Assembly (NCBI GenBank): GCA_002919235.1
Contig: PKEX01000032.1
Coordinates: 1 to 59,838, forward strand
Origin: Clostridia bacterium
Lineage (GTDB): Bacteria; Bacillota; Limnochordia; DTU080; RSA5
Length of the DNA: 59,838 bases
Direction: 5' to 3'
Shown: positions 8,098 to 17,051 of the stretch, in pieces
Layout of the letters: each line of letters begins with the position of its first letter
How positions within the stretch are numbered: position 1 is the stretch's first letter
Position numbers and translations under genes: made by a program
The notes under the pieces: generated by a model
Told to the model about the DNA's origin: nothing
Database searches by the model: none
Seen by the model: only the letters and a program-made list of their open reading frames with translations

Positions 8098-9264
8098 TTG
8101 GAACGCCGAAAAGTGGCCGTACTGGGCTCCACCGGGTCGATCGGGCGCCAGGCGCTGGAGGTCATTGAGGCCATGCCCGATCGCTTTCAGGTGGTCTCCC
8201 TGGCGGCGGGACGAAATGTCGATCTCCTTGCGAGACAGGTGGCGCGAACCGGCGCCCGGCTCGTGGCGGCGGGGGATCCGGCCAGCGCCGCCGAGCTCAG
8301 GCAGCGGGTCGGTCCCGGGGTCCAGGTGGTGTGGGGCCCTGAGGGCCTGATGCAGGCGGCCCTGGACGCAGGAGCCGACGTCGTCGTGGTCGCCGTAGTG
8401 GGGGCCGCGGGCTTGGTGCCTACGGTGCGCGCCCTTGCCGCCGGCAAGCGAGTCGCGCTGGCCAACAAGGAGGCGCTGGTGGCCGGCGGCCGCTTGGTGG
8501 TGGATGCCCTGCGTTCGGGAGGGGGGACGCTCCTTCCCGTCGACAGCGAGCACTCCGCCATCTTCCAGTGTCTTGAAGGAGAGGAGCGGCGCTCGGTGCG
8601 GCGCCTGGTGCTGACGGCGTCGGGCGGGCCGTTCCGCACCGCCACCTTGGCCGAGATGGAAAGGGCGACCCCCCGGGAGGCGCTGCGCCATCCCACCTGG
8701 TCGATGGGCGGGAAGATCACCGTCGACTCGGCGACGCTGATGAACAAGGGGTTGGAAGTGATCGAGGCCCACTGGCTCTTCGGCGTCGGATACGATCAGA
8801 TCCGGGTGCTGGTCCATCCGCAGAGCATCGTGCACTCCCTGGTGGAGTTCGTCGACGGCAGCGTCAAAGCGCAGCTGGGCACACCCGACATGCGCCTTCC
8901 CATCCAGTACGCGCTGTGCTATCCGGACCGGGTTCCCCGGGTGTGGAGCGAGCTTTCGCTGGCCGCTGCCGGTGCGCTGACGTTTGAAGAGCCGGATTTT
9001 GAGCGTTTTCCCTGCCTCGGCCTGGCGTACGAAGCGGGCAGGGCGGGGGGCACGGCTCCCGCCGTCCTCAACGCGGCCAACGAGGTCGCGGTGCACGCTT
9101 TTCTCGACGGGAAGATCGGCTTTCTCGACATCGCGCGCTGCGTGGAACGGGTGCTCGGAGCGCACACTGTGGAGGAGGCGGAGGACCTGGATACGGTCCT
9201 CGGGGCCGACGCCTGGGCGAGGCGAGAAGCAGAGGCCTTTGTCGCCCGGCTGGCGGGGCAGTGA
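8098..9264 (+). CDS. dxr: 1-deoxy-D-xylulose 5-phosphate reductoisomerase
   Basis: Second enzyme of the MEP isoprenoid pathway: rearranges and reduces DXP to MEP with NADPH. The 388 residues start at the Rossmann loop (KVAVLGSTGSIGRQALEV). They include ANKEALVAGG, the substrate and metal site PVDSEHSAIFQCL, LTASGGPFR, HPTWSMGGKITVDSATLMNKGLE-type sequence and VHPQSIVHSLVEF. TTG at 8098 was chosen: the upstream in-frame extension (from 7984) is low-complexity Arg/Ala, while TTG has a GGAGG and places the family N-terminus correctly. The next gene is rseP. Confidence 0.96.
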   Translation: MERRKVAVLGSTGSIGRQALEVIEAMPDRFQVVSLAAGRNVDLLARQVARTGARLVAAGDPASAAELRQRVGPGVQVVWGPEGLMQAALDAGADVVVVAVVGAAGLVPTVRALAAGKRVALANKEALVAGGRLVVDALRSGGGTLLPVDSEHSAIFQCLEGEERRSVRRLVLTASGGPFRTATLAEMERATPREALRHPTWSMGGKITVDSATLMNKGLEVIEAHWLFGVGYDQIRVLVHPQSIVHSLVEFVDGSVKAQLGTPDMRLPIQYALCYPDRVPRVWSELSLAAAGALTFEEPDFERFPCLGLAYEAGRAGGTAPAVLNAANEVAVHAFLDGKIGFLDIARCVERVLGAHTVEEAEDLDTVLGADAWARREAEAFVARLAGQ

Positions 9265-9306
9265 GGCGCCCGGGCGCAACACTCTTGGGATCGAGGGAGA
9301 TGCCTT

Positions 9307-10380
9307 TTGACGTTCTTGCAGATCGCGGGAGGCGGCTGGGCACAGGGCGCGCTGTTGACTGCCGTCAGTTTCATCGTCGTCTTCGGCACCATCGTCCTCT
9401 TTCATGAACTGGGCCACTTCGCGGTGGCCAAGGCCTTCGGCGTGCAGGTGTTCGAATTTTCCATAGGAATCGGTCCCAAATTGGCCGCCTTCCGCCGGAA
9501 GGGGACCCAGTACTCCGTCCGCATGCTCCCGCTAGGCGGCTTCGTGAAGCTGGCGGGAATGGATGCCGCGCTGGAAGGCCAGGACGACGTCGCGCAAGAC
9601 GACGCGGGATGCTTCAACAACCGCCCGCTGTGGCAGCGGATGGCCATCATCGCGGCGGGACCGCTGATGAACTTCTTCCTGGCCTTCCTGCTCATCGCCG
9701 GCTATTACATGACGGTGCACGTGCCGCCCACCGTCACCCGGGTCGTGGCCGGCTCTCCCGCGGAAGAGGCAGGCTTGATCCCCGGCGACGTCATCGTCGC
9801 CGTGGGGGGAGAGCCCACGGCCACCGCGGAGGACGTCATCGCCCGGGTGAGGCCCAATGCAGGGAACCCGCTGACGGTCACCGTCCGCCGCGACGGCGAA
9901 GTGCGAGAAATCGCGGTGGTTCCCCGCCTGGATCCCGGCGCAGGAGTCGGCGTTTTGGGCATTGAAATCAGGAGCCAGCCGCGGCTGGGCTTTTTCACGG
10001 CGGTCAGCCGGGCGGCTGCTGACACGTGGCGGGGAACGGTGGGCATCGCCCGGGCCGTGGCCGGAATGGTGACGGGCAGGACCGAGCTGGACGTCAGGGG
10101 TCCCATCGGGATCATCACCATCACCGGAGAAGCGGCGCGCCAGGGCATCGACGCCCTGGTCTCGCTGGCGATCGGGCTCAATCTCAACCTAGGCCTTCTC
10201 AACCTTCTTCCCATTCCGATCCTGGACGGCGGCTGGCTGGTCCTGCTGGCCCTGGAAGGATTGAGAGGGCGCCCGCTCGAACCCGAGCAGCGCGGCATGG
10301 CGCAGTTCGTCGGGCTGGTCATCATCGTCCTCTTGATGATGTACGCGTTTTACCAGGACGTGCTCCATCTCAACATGTGA
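9307..10380 (+). CDS. rseP: RIP-type site-2 zinc metalloprotease RseP (YluC/RasP)
   Basis: Intramembrane protease that cleaves anti-sigma factors and signal-peptide remnants. The 357 residues contain the HELGH zinc motif in the first membrane helix (H33, H37), a PDZ domain at about 140-210 (PPTVTRVVAGSPAEEAGLIPGDVIV), and the second active-site motif NLLPIPILDGG (299-309, catalytic Asp 307). About four membrane helices are present. TTG start at 9307, 42 bases after dxr. The neighbourhood dxr-rseP-proS is conserved in Bacillota. Confidence 0.96.
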   Translation: MTFLQIAGGGWAQGALLTAVSFIVVFGTIVLFHELGHFAVAKAFGVQVFEFSIGIGPKLAAFRRKGTQYSVRMLPLGGFVKLAGMDAALEGQDDVAQDDAGCFNNRPLWQRMAIIAAGPLMNFFLAFLLIAGYYMTVHVPPTVTRVVAGSPAEEAGLIPGDVIVAVGGEPTATAEDVIARVRPNAGNPLTVTVRRDGEVREIAVVPRLDPGAGVGVLGIEIRSQPRLGFFTAVSRAAADTWRGTVGIARAVAGMVTGRTELDVRGPIGIITITGEAARQGIDALVSLAIGLNLNLGLLNLLPIPILDGGWLVLLALEGLRGRPLEPEQRGMAQFVGLVIIVLLMMYAFYQDVLHLNM

Positions 10381-10412
10381 GATGACATTCCAGGGACGGG
10401 GTTGGAGATGCG

Positions 10413-12173
10413 ATGAGGTTTTCCGAGCTTTTGGCGCCGACGCTTAGGGAGGTGCCCGCCGAGGCCGAGATCGCCTCGCATCGCTTGATGCTCCGCGCCG
10501 GCCTGATGCGAAAGGCCGCGAGCGGCGTCTACACGTTCCTTCCCTTAGGCTACCGGGTGCTGAAAAAGATCATGGCCATCGTCCGGGAGGAGATGGATGC
10601 CGCGGGCGCCCAGGAGCTGATGCTTCCCATCATCCAGCCGGCGGAGCTGTGGCACGAAAGCGGGCGCTGGTTCGATTACGGCCAGGAGATGTTCCGCCTG
10701 CAGGACCGCCACGGCCGGGAGTTCTGCCTCGGGCCTACCCACGAGGAGATCGTCACCGACGTGGTCCGTTCGGAGGTCCGCTCGTACCGGCAGCTCCCGC
10801 TCATCGTCTACCAGATTCAAAACAAGTACCGCGACGAGATCCGCCCTCGCTTCGGCGTCATGCGCTCCCGGGAGTTTATCATGAAGGACGCCTATTCGTT
10901 CGACCGGGACCAGGAGGGGCTGGAGCGCTCCTACGACAAGATGTACCGGGCCTACGAACGGATTTTCGCGCGCCTCGGGCTCAAGACCCGCGCTGTACTG
11001 GCGGACGCCGGCGCCATCGGCGGCGACGACAACCACGAATTCATGGTGATCGCCGAGACGGGCGAGGCGGAGATCGTCTACTGCACCGAGTGCAGTTATG
11101 CCGCCAACGTGGAGCGGGCCGAGGCGAAACCCGAGCAAGCCTTGCCGCCCGAGACGGAAGCGCCTCCTCTCGAAGCGGTGGCGACTCCGGGCGTGCGGAC
11201 CATTGCGGAGCTGGAAGCGTTTCTTTCCCTGCCTGCGAGCCGCATGATCAAGACATTGATCTACCGCGCCGATGGAAATCCTGTGGCGGTGCTGGTGCGC
11301 GGCGACCGGGAAGTGAACGAAGTGAAGCTCAAGCGGGTCCTGGGAGCGCTCGCGGTGGAGCCCGCCGACGCGGCGACCGTGGAGGCGGTCACCGGAGCCC
11401 CGGTGGGGTTCGCAGGCCCTGTGGGCCTCCAAGGGGTGAAGGTCGTTGCCGATCTCGAGGTGCCGCAGGTCGCGGACGGGGTCACCGGGGCGAACAAGGC
11501 CGACACCCACTGGATCCACGTGCAGTACGGGCGGGACTACGAGGCCGACGTCGTCGCCGACGTGCGGGTGACGGTCGCGGGCGACGCGTGCCCCCACTGC
11601 GGAGGCCGTCTGGAGGCGGCCCGCGGGATCGAGGTGGGACACGTCTTCAAGCTTGGCACCAAGTATTCCGAGGCCCTCGGCGCCACGTACCTGGACGAGA
11701 CCGGGACCGAGCGGCCGATGATCATGGGCTGCTACGGCATCGGCATCAACCGCACCATGGCGGCGGTGATCGAGCAGAACCACGACGAGCGGGGGATCTC
11801 CTGGCCGGTGAGCATCGCCCCGTATCACGTGGACTTGATCGTCATCAATCCCGCCGACGCCCCGCAGCGAGAGGCGGCGGAGGCGCTTTACGAAAAGCTC
11901 TGGCAGACCGGCATCGAAACCGTCCTCGACGACCGGGACGAGCGGGCCGGGGTCAAGTTCAACGACGCAGATCTCATCGGCTTTCCGTTCCGGGTGGTGG
12001 TGGGCCCGAAATCCTTGGCCCAGGGAAGCGTAGAGATCAAGGAGCGAGCCAGCGGCGAGCAGCACGTCCTCGGCGTCGAGGAGGCCATCGAGTTTTTGCG
12101 CGAGCGGATCGCCCCGGCACTGGGGCGTGGGGGGGCTCTTGTTGAAAGTCGCGGCGGTCATCCCGGCTTATAA
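10413..12173 (+). CDS. proS: Prolyl-tRNA synthetase (bacterial type, with editing insertion)
   Basis: Charges tRNA-Pro. The 586-residue length fits the bacterial-type enzyme: class II catalytic core at the N-terminus (motif 2 near [22 protein letters not shown]), an INS editing domain that deacylates Ala-tRNA-Pro (about 230-385, e.g. [16 protein letters not shown] and [12 protein letters not shown]), motif 3 ([22 protein letters not shown]), and a C-terminal anticodon-binding domain. Cysteines of a CPHCGG pair occur between INS and motif 3. There is no T-box leader: only 32 bases separate it from rseP. Confidence 0.97.
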   Translation: MRFSELLAPTLREVPAEAEIASHRLMLRAGLMRKAASGVYTFLPLGYRVLKKIMAIVREEMDAAGAQELMLPIIQPAELWHESGRWFDYGQEMFRLQDRHGREFCLGPTHEEIVTDVVRSEVRSYRQLPLIVYQIQNKYRDEIRPRFGVMRSREFIMKDAYSFDRDQEGLERSYDKMYRAYERIFARLGLKTRAVLADAGAIGGDDNHEFMVIAETGEAEIVYCTECSYAANVERAEAKPEQALPPETEAPPLEAVATPGVRTIAELEAFLSLPASRMIKTLIYRADGNPVAVLVRGDREVNEVKLKRVLGALAVEPADAATVEAVTGAPVGFAGPVGLQGVKVVADLEVPQVADGVTGANKADTHWIHVQYGRDYEADVVADVRVTVAGDACPHCGGRLEAARGIEVGHVFKLGTKYSEALGATYLDETGTERPMIMGCYGIGINRTMAAVIEQNHDERGISWPVSIAPYHVDLIVINPADAPQREAAEALYEKLWQTGIETVLDDRDERAGVKFNDADLIGFPFRVVVGPKSLAQGSVEIKERASGEQHVLGVEEAIEFLRERIAPALGRGGALVESRGGHPGL

Positions 12174-12765
12174 CGAAGAAAAGACTGTAGCCCAGGTGGT
12201 CGACGCGGCCAAGCGGTGCCATTTAATCTCCGAAGTGATTGTGGTCGACGACGGGTCGGCCGACGGGACGGCTCAAGCGGCGCGCCGGGCGGGCGCCCGG
12301 GTGGTCTGCCTCGCGGCCAACGTAGGCAAAGGAGGCGCCATGAAAGCCGGCGCCGAGGCCACGGACGCCGAGATCGTCGTCTTCCTCGACGCCGATCTGG
12401 TGGGGCTCACGCCGGACCACGTCCGCCAGCTGGTAGAGCCCGTCCTGCAAGGAGAGGCCGACATCACCCTGGGCATTTTCGACGAGGGCCGTTTTGCCAC
12501 CGATATGGCGCAAAAGATCACCCCGTTCTTGACAGGGCAGCGGGCGCTCTGGCGCTCGATCCTCTTGACCATCCCTCATCTGGAACGGACGCGCTACGGC
12601 GTGGAAGTGGCCATTTCCCGCTATGCGGAGGAAAAGATGCTCCGGGTGACGCGCGTCCATCTCAAGCACGTGGCGCACCTCACTAAGGAAGAGAAGGTCG
12701 GGCTTTGGCGGGGGTTTCGCGCCCGCCTGCGCATGTACTGGGAGATCATCCGGCTTTCCCGCTGA
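12142..12765 (+). CDS. Family 2 glycosyltransferase
   Basis: A GT-A fold glycosyltransferase of about 207 residues. It starts with the family signature ([15 protein letters not shown]), then [13 protein letters not shown] and the DxD metal motif in [11 protein letters not shown]. The C-terminal part ([15 protein letters not shown], then [10 protein letters not shown]) has no membrane helix. The sugar donor and acceptor are unknown. The likely start is TTG 12142, which begins MKVAAVIP; it overlaps the end of proS by 32 bases, and a GTG at 12127 is an alternative. It sits between proS and polC, where Bacillus has no such gene. Confidence 0.8.
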   Translation: MKVAAVIPAYNEEKTVAQVVDAAKRCHLISEVIVVDDGSADGTAQAARRAGARVVCLAANVGKGGAMKAGAEATDAEIVVFLDADLVGLTPDHVRQLVEPVLQGEADITLGIFDEGRFATDMAQKITPFLTGQRALWRSILLTIPHLERTRYGVEVAISRYAEEKMLRVTRVHLKHVAHLTKEEKVGLWRGFRARLRMYWEIIRLSR

Positions 12766-12807
12766 AGCCGGCGGCTCATCCACCGCAGTGGAGGGAGCGT
12801 TGCGCGA

Positions 12808-15800
12808 GTGAGCGCGGTGTATCGCGTCCATCCTCATCCGGGCTCGTCGTCCCTTTTGGAACTGATCAAGAACGCCGACGTCGACGTGAGCGGCTACCAG
12901 AGCTTGTCCCAGCTGGTGGTGACCCACGTCGACGTCGATCCCGCGGACCGCTCGTGGGAGATTTACCTGGAAGGAGCGTGCGGCGCCGACCGGGAGACGG
13001 TCCTGGAAGCGCTCCGCCGGCTTGAGGCCGAGCTGGCCCGGGCGGCGGAGGTGGAGAAGGTGCGGCTTATCGCCGACCTGGCCCCGCCGGCGGCGCCGGC
13101 GGGCGCGCCGTCGCAGGCGGGCGGGACGCCGGTCCCGGCAGGGGACGAGATTGACCCGTACATGGAGATGATCTTCCAGCGGGCCAAGGAGTGGTCGCGC
13201 CTTCAGGAAGCGGAAGAGCGGTCCGCCCCGGCCTCAAAGCGCGGCGACGACGTGCTGATGGGGCGGAGGATCACGGAGCCGCCTGTGCCCATCCGGGAAG
13301 TCCAGGACGAAGAGCGCAAGGTGGTCATCGAGGGCGAGGTCATCGCCGTCGACGTGCGGGAGATGCGCTCCGGCAGGAAGCTTCTCACCTTCGACGTGAC
13401 GGACCGGACCGACTCGATCACGGCCAAGGTGTGGGAGAGCGAAGAGCAGCTTTCCAAGGCGCTTTCCGTGGGGGACTGGGTGCGCCTGCGGGGCAGCGCC
13501 CAATTCGACACGTACGCCAACGAACTGATCCTGATCCCCCGAGACTGCATGCGGGTGCCGCGGCCCCCTTCCCGCACGGACCGGGCCCCGGAAAAGCGGG
13601 TGGAGCTTCACCTGCACACCAAGATGAGCGCCCTGGACGGGGCCGTGGACGTGGGAGAACTGATCAAGCTCCTGGCGGAGTGGGGCCATCCGGCCGTAGC
13701 CGTCACCGACCACGGCGTGGTGCAGGCCTTCCCGGAGGCCTACGCCGCGGCCTCCAAAGCCGGGATCAAGCTGATTTACGGGGTCGAAGGCTACCTGGTG
13801 GAAACGCCCCGCAAGGACGAGCGGATGTACCACATCATCCTGCTAGCCAAGAACCGAGAGGGCTTGGTCAACCTCTACAAGCTGATCTCCATCTCGCACA
13901 TGAAGTACTACCACCGCCGGCCCCGCATCCCCCGGGCTGTCCTGGAGGCGCACCGCAGCGGCCTGCTGGTGGGCTCGGCCTGCGAAGCCGGCGAGCTCTA
14001 CCAGGCCATCTTGAACGGCAAGAGCGACGACGAGATCCGGCGCATCGCGAGCTTTTACGACTACCTGGAAATCCAGCCCCTGGCCAACAACTACTTCTTG
14101 CTCGACGAGGGCAAAGTCCGTTCCGAAGAGGATCTGCGGGACATCAACCGGCGCATCGTGGCGCTCGGGAAAGAGCTGGGCAAGCCGGTGGTGGCCACGG
14201 GGGATGTCCACTTCCTCAAGCCGGAAGACGAGATCTTCCGCCAGATCATCATGGCGGGCCACGGGTTCGACGTGGAGCGGGCGACCCCGCTGTACCTGCG
14301 GACGACCGAGGAGATGCTGGAAGAGTTCGCCTACCTGGGCGAAGAGACGGCGCGGGAAGTGGTGATCGAGGCGCCCAGGGCCATCGCCGACAGCGTCGAG
14401 GCGCTGCGGCCGGTGCCGGAAGGCTTCCACCCGCCGCACCTTCCCGGGGCCGAGGAGGAGGTCCGCTCCATGGCCCTCCGGCGGGCGAAAGAGATCTACG
14501 GCGACCCCTTGCCGGAGCTGGTGGCGACTCGCCTGGAAAAGGAGCTGTCGTCCATCATCGGCAACGGCTACGCCTCGCTGTACCTCATCGCCCACAAGCT
14601 GGTGGACCGCTCGCTGAAAGACGGCTACCTCGTCGGCTCGCGCGGGTCGGTGGGCTCGTCGCTGGTGGCCACCATGTGCGGCATCACCGAGGTGAACCCC
14701 CTGCCGCCGCACTACATCTGTCTCACGTGCCACCACTTCGAGGTGTTCGACGACGGCAGCGTCGCGGCCGGCGTCGACCTGCCGCACAAGGACTGCCCCC
14801 GGTGCGGCGCGCCGCTGAAGCGGGACGGCTTTGACATTCCCTTTGAAACGTTCCTGGGCTTTCACGGCGACAAGGTGCCCGACATCGACCTCAACTTCTC
14901 CGGCGAATACCAGCCGCGGGCGCACAAGTACGCGGAGGAGCTGTTCGGCAAGGACCGGGTGTACCGGGCCGGCACCATCGCCCGCCTCGCGGACCGGACC
15001 GCGTACGGCTATGTGAAAAACTTCTTGGATCAAAAGGGGATCAGGGCGCGAAACGCCGAGGTCAACCGCCTGGTGCGAGGATGTACCGGAGTGAGGCGCA
15101 CGACCGGCCAGCATCCCGGCGGGCTGATGATCGTGCCCGAAGGGCGGGAGATCTACGAATTTACGCCCATTCAGCATCCTGCGGACAAAGACGACGCCGA
15201 CGTGATCACCACCCACTTCGACTGCGACACCATCCACGACACCCTGGTGAAGCTGGACATCCTGGGCCATGATGACCCGACGGTCCTCCGCATGCTCCAG
15301 GAGCTCACCGGCGTGGACGTGCGCAGCGTCCCCATCGACGACCCGGATACGCTCAAGCTCTTCTGCGGCCTGGAGAGCCTGGGCATCAGCCCGGAGGATG
15401 CCGGCGGCGAGGTGGGCACCCTGGCCATCCCCGAGTTCGGAACGCGGTTCGTCCGGCAGATGCTGGTAGAGACGCGGCCTTCCACTGTCGGCGAGCTGGT
15501 GCGGATCTCGGGCCTCTCCCACGGGACCAACGTGTGGACGGGGAACGCGCAGGATCTCATCAAGGCGGGCACGTGTACGTTGAAGGACGTCATTGCGACC
15601 CGGGACGACATCATGATCTACCTGATCCGGGCAGGCCTTGAGCCGGGCGACGCCTTTCAGATCATGGAGCGGGTACGAAAAGGAAAGGGGCTTGAGCCCA
15701 AGCACGAAGAGCTCATGAAGCAGCACGGCGTGCCCCAGTGGTACATCGAATCGTGCAAGAAGATCTCGTACATGTTCCCGAAAGCCCACGCCGCCGCGTA

Positions 15801-16296
15801 CGTGATGATGGCCTTGCGCATCGCCTATTTCAAAGTGCACTATCCCCTGGCGTTCTACGCCGCGTACTTCAGCGTGCGGGCGGCCGACTTCGACGCCAAC
15901 CTGGCGGTGGCGGGCCCCCGCCGGTGCCGCCAGGAGATGGAGCGGCTGGAGGCCAAGGGAAACGAGGCCACCGCCAAGGAGAAGGGGACGCTCACCGTCC
16001 TGGAAGTGGTCATCGAAGCCATGGCCCGGGGTGTGCGGTTCCTGCCCGTGGACCTCTACAAGTCCCACGTCGACCGCTTCACCATCGAAGGCGACGCCCT
16101 GCGCTGCCCGCTGGAGTCCCTTCCGGGCGTAGGCCGGGCCGCCGCGTTGGCGATCGCCGAGGCGCGGGAGAAGTCGTTCACGTCCGTGGAGGACCTGCAA
16201 AACCGGAGCAAGGTGAGCCGGACGGTCATCGAAGTGCTCCGTGAGCACGGGAGCCTGGAGGGCCTGCCGGAGACCGACCAGATCGCCCTCTTTTAG
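12808..16296 (+). CDS. polC: DNA polymerase III PolC-type alpha subunit lacking the exonuclease domain
   Basis: Replicative polymerase of low-GC Gram-positive type. Order: PolC N-terminal domain (about 1-95), Pro/Ala linker, OB fold (about 168-250, ERKVVIEGEVIAVDVREMR), PHP domain (about 262-480; HLHTK with H268/H270, TDHG with D301/H302, GDVHF with D466/H468), catalytic palm with PDIDLNFSGEYQP (D692, D694), CHHF...CPRCG zinc-like cysteines just before it, fingers, and a C-terminal HhH and duplex-binding part. It has 1162 residues against about 1440 in Bacillus. The 3'-5' exonuclease usually inserted inside the PHP domain is absent: YGVEGYLVE runs through eight residues (TPRKDERM) straight into YHIILLAKN (331-349). 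The frame is continuous. Confidence 0.95.
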   Translation: MSAVYRVHPHPGSSSLLELIKNADVDVSGYQSLSQLVVTHVDVDPADRSWEIYLEGACGADRETVLEALRRLEAELARAAEVEKVRLIADLAPPAAPAGAPSQAGGTPVPAGDEIDPYMEMIFQRAKEWSRLQEAEERSAPASKRGDDVLMGRRITEPPVPIREVQDEERKVVIEGEVIAVDVREMRSGRKLLTFDVTDRTDSITAKVWESEEQLSKALSVGDWVRLRGSAQFDTYANELILIPRDCMRVPRPPSRTDRAPEKRVELHLHTKMSALDGAVDVGELIKLLAEWGHPAVAVTDHGVVQAFPEAYAAASKAGIKLIYGVEGYLVETPRKDERMYHIILLAKNREGLVNLYKLISISHMKYYHRRPRIPRAVLEAHRSGLLVGSACEAGELYQAILNGKSDDEIRRIASFYDYLEIQPLANNYFLLDEGKVRSEEDLRDINRRIVALGKELGKPVVATGDVHFLKPEDEIFRQIIMAGHGFDVERATPLYLRTTEEMLEEFAYLGEETAREVVIEAPRAIADSVEALRPVPEGFHPPHLPGAEEEVRSMALRRAKEIYGDPLPELVATRLEKELSSIIGNGYASLYLIAHKLVDRSLKDGYLVGSRGSVGSSLVATMCGITEVNPLPPHYICLTCHHFEVFDDGSVAAGVDLPHKDCPRCGAPLKRDGFDIPFETFLGFHGDKVPDIDLNFSGEYQPRAHKYAEELFGKDRVYRAGTIARLADRTAYGYVKNFLDQKGIRARNAEVNRLVRGCTGVRRTTGQHPGGLMIVPEGREIYEFTPIQHPADKDDADVITTHFDCDTIHDTLVKLDILGHDDPTVLRMLQELTGVDVRSVPIDDPDTLKLFCGLESLGISPEDAGGEVGTLAIPEFGTRFVRQMLVETRPSTVGELVRISGLSHGTNVWTGNAQDLIKAGTCTLKDVIATRDDIMIYLIRAGLEPGDAFQIMERVRKGKGLEPKHEELMKQHGVPQWYIESCKKISYMFPKAHAAAYVMMALRIAYFKVHYPLAFYAAYFSVRAADFDANLAVAGPRRCRQEMERLEAKGNEATAKEKGTLTVLEVVIEAMARGVRFLPVDLYKSHVDRFTIEGDALRCPLESLPGVGRAAALAIAEAREKSFTSVEDLQNRSKVSRTVIEVLREHGSLEGLPETDQIALF

Positions 16297-16323
16297 GCCG
16301 GAGGCGGGAAAATGCACTGCCGC

Positions 16324-16352
16324 TTGTCAAATGGAACGAGCGGTGATATACT
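16324..16352 (+). promoter_or_regulatory. Sigma-A type promoter of the rimP-nusA-infB operon
   Basis: TTGTCA (16324-16329) and TATACT (16347-16352) are separated by 17 bases, just after polC. This gives a leader of about 190 nucleotides before rimP. The 253-base interval 16297-16549 holds this promoter and three hairpins and no gene. Confidence 0.78.
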
Positions 16353-16367
16353 ACTGCCGTGAAGGCA

Positions 16368-16420
16368 AAGGCCCCCGTGGGGCCTTGTCCGCTATTATTG
16401 AGGGACTCCGGCCTGGAGTC
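16368..16420 (+). promoter_or_regulatory. Two leader hairpins upstream of rimP
   Basis: AAGGCCCC (16368-16375) pairs with GGGGCCTT (16379-16386), and GACTCC (16404-16409) pairs with GGAGTC (16415-16420). Both lie in the transcribed leader between the promoter and rimP. Neither is followed by a long T-run. They may fold together with the third hairpin at 16475-16499. Confidence 0.45.
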
Positions 16421-16474
16421 TCTTGAATGGCGGCCAGCCTTTCGTCGATGCAGGTCATGGCGTTGTCCTTTGCG

Positions 16475-16499
16475 AGAGAGTGGGCATGTCCCACTCTTT
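16475..16499 (+). promoter_or_regulatory. AGAGTGGG/CCCACTCT leader hairpin before rimP
   Basis: AGAGTGGG (16477-16484) and CCCACTCT (16490-16497) form an 8-bp stem with a 5-base loop, extendable by two weaker pairs. A hairpin of this AGAGTGGG type sits upstream of rimP in many Bacillota as I recall it. Its role is not settled; attenuation or feedback by NusA are possibilities. It lies about 50 bases before the rimP start. Confidence 0.55.
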
Positions 16500-16549
16500 C
16501 GTACTGTTATGCTCAGTCGCTTGTTGGGCACTGGCGGTGATGGTAGAAG

Positions 16550-17017
16550 ATGAGCGGAAGCAGGAAGCAGATCGTGGAGATCTCGACCCGGCTGGCGGAG
16601 GAAGTCGGTGCCCAGCAGGGGGTTGAGGTGGTCGACGTCGAGTACGTCAAAGAGCGGGGCGAGTATTTTCTCAGGGTTTACATCGACAAGCCGGGCGGCG
16701 TCACGCTGGACGACTGCGAAGCGTTCAGCGTGGTCCTGGGCGAGCGGCTCGACGAGGTGGATCCCATCCCCAACAGTTACTCGCTGGAGATCTCGTCGCC
16801 GGGCATCGAGCGGCCCCTGAAAAAGGAGGCGGACTTCGAGAGGTTCGCCGGGCGCCGCGTCGCCGTCCGGACCTATGCGCCGCTGGACGGGCGGAAGAAC
16901 TGGAAAGGCGTGCTCCATGGCCTCAGCGACGGCCATGTGGTCCTGGAAGTCGACGGCCAGCGTGTGACGATCCCTTTGACCTCGATCGCCAAGGCGCACC
17001 TGGTCGCCGAGTGGTAG
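16550..17017 (+). CDS. rimP: Ribosome maturation factor RimP
   Basis: Assists maturation of the 30S subunit. A 155-residue protein with the family pattern: EVVDVEYVKERGEYFLRVYI and DKPGGVTLDDCEAFS in the N-terminal domain, SYSLEISSPGIERPL across the junction, and an SH3-like C-terminal domain (VAVRTY ... WKGVLHGLSDGHVVLEVDG). ATG start with only a weak ribosome site. First gene of the rimP-nusA-ylxR-ylxQ-infB-ylxP-rbfA operon. Confidence 0.96.
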   Translation: MSGSRKQIVEISTRLAEEVGAQQGVEVVDVEYVKERGEYFLRVYIDKPGGVTLDDCEAFSVVLGERLDEVDPIPNSYSLEISSPGIERPLKKEADFERFAGRRVAVRTYAPLDGRKNWKGVLHGLSDGHVVLEVDGQRVTIPLTSIAKAHLVAEW

Positions 17018-17051
17018 ACGGGCAACAACCTGAACAGGGGGAAAGGAAACG

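Noticed and set aside
9265-9306. GCGCCCGGGCGC palindrome between dxr and rseP
   Set aside because: A 12-base palindrome is expected by chance in DNA this GC-rich; no T-run, no conserved position.
10381-10412. T-box leader for proS
   Set aside because: Only 32 bases separate rseP and proS, far too short for a T-box.
13790-13830. Frameshift or hidden exonuclease in another frame explaining the short PolC
   Set aside because: The junction is only about 24 bases long and the frame is open and conserved on both sides, so no sequence is available in other frames to encode the missing domain. Only an assembly deletion remains possible.
13843-16317. Very long open frame (824 codons) on the minus strand opposite polC
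   Set aside because: High-GC codon bias creates open antisense frames. The translation is His/Arg/Gly/Leu-rich with no recognisable domain, while the plus strand encodes full PolC motifs.
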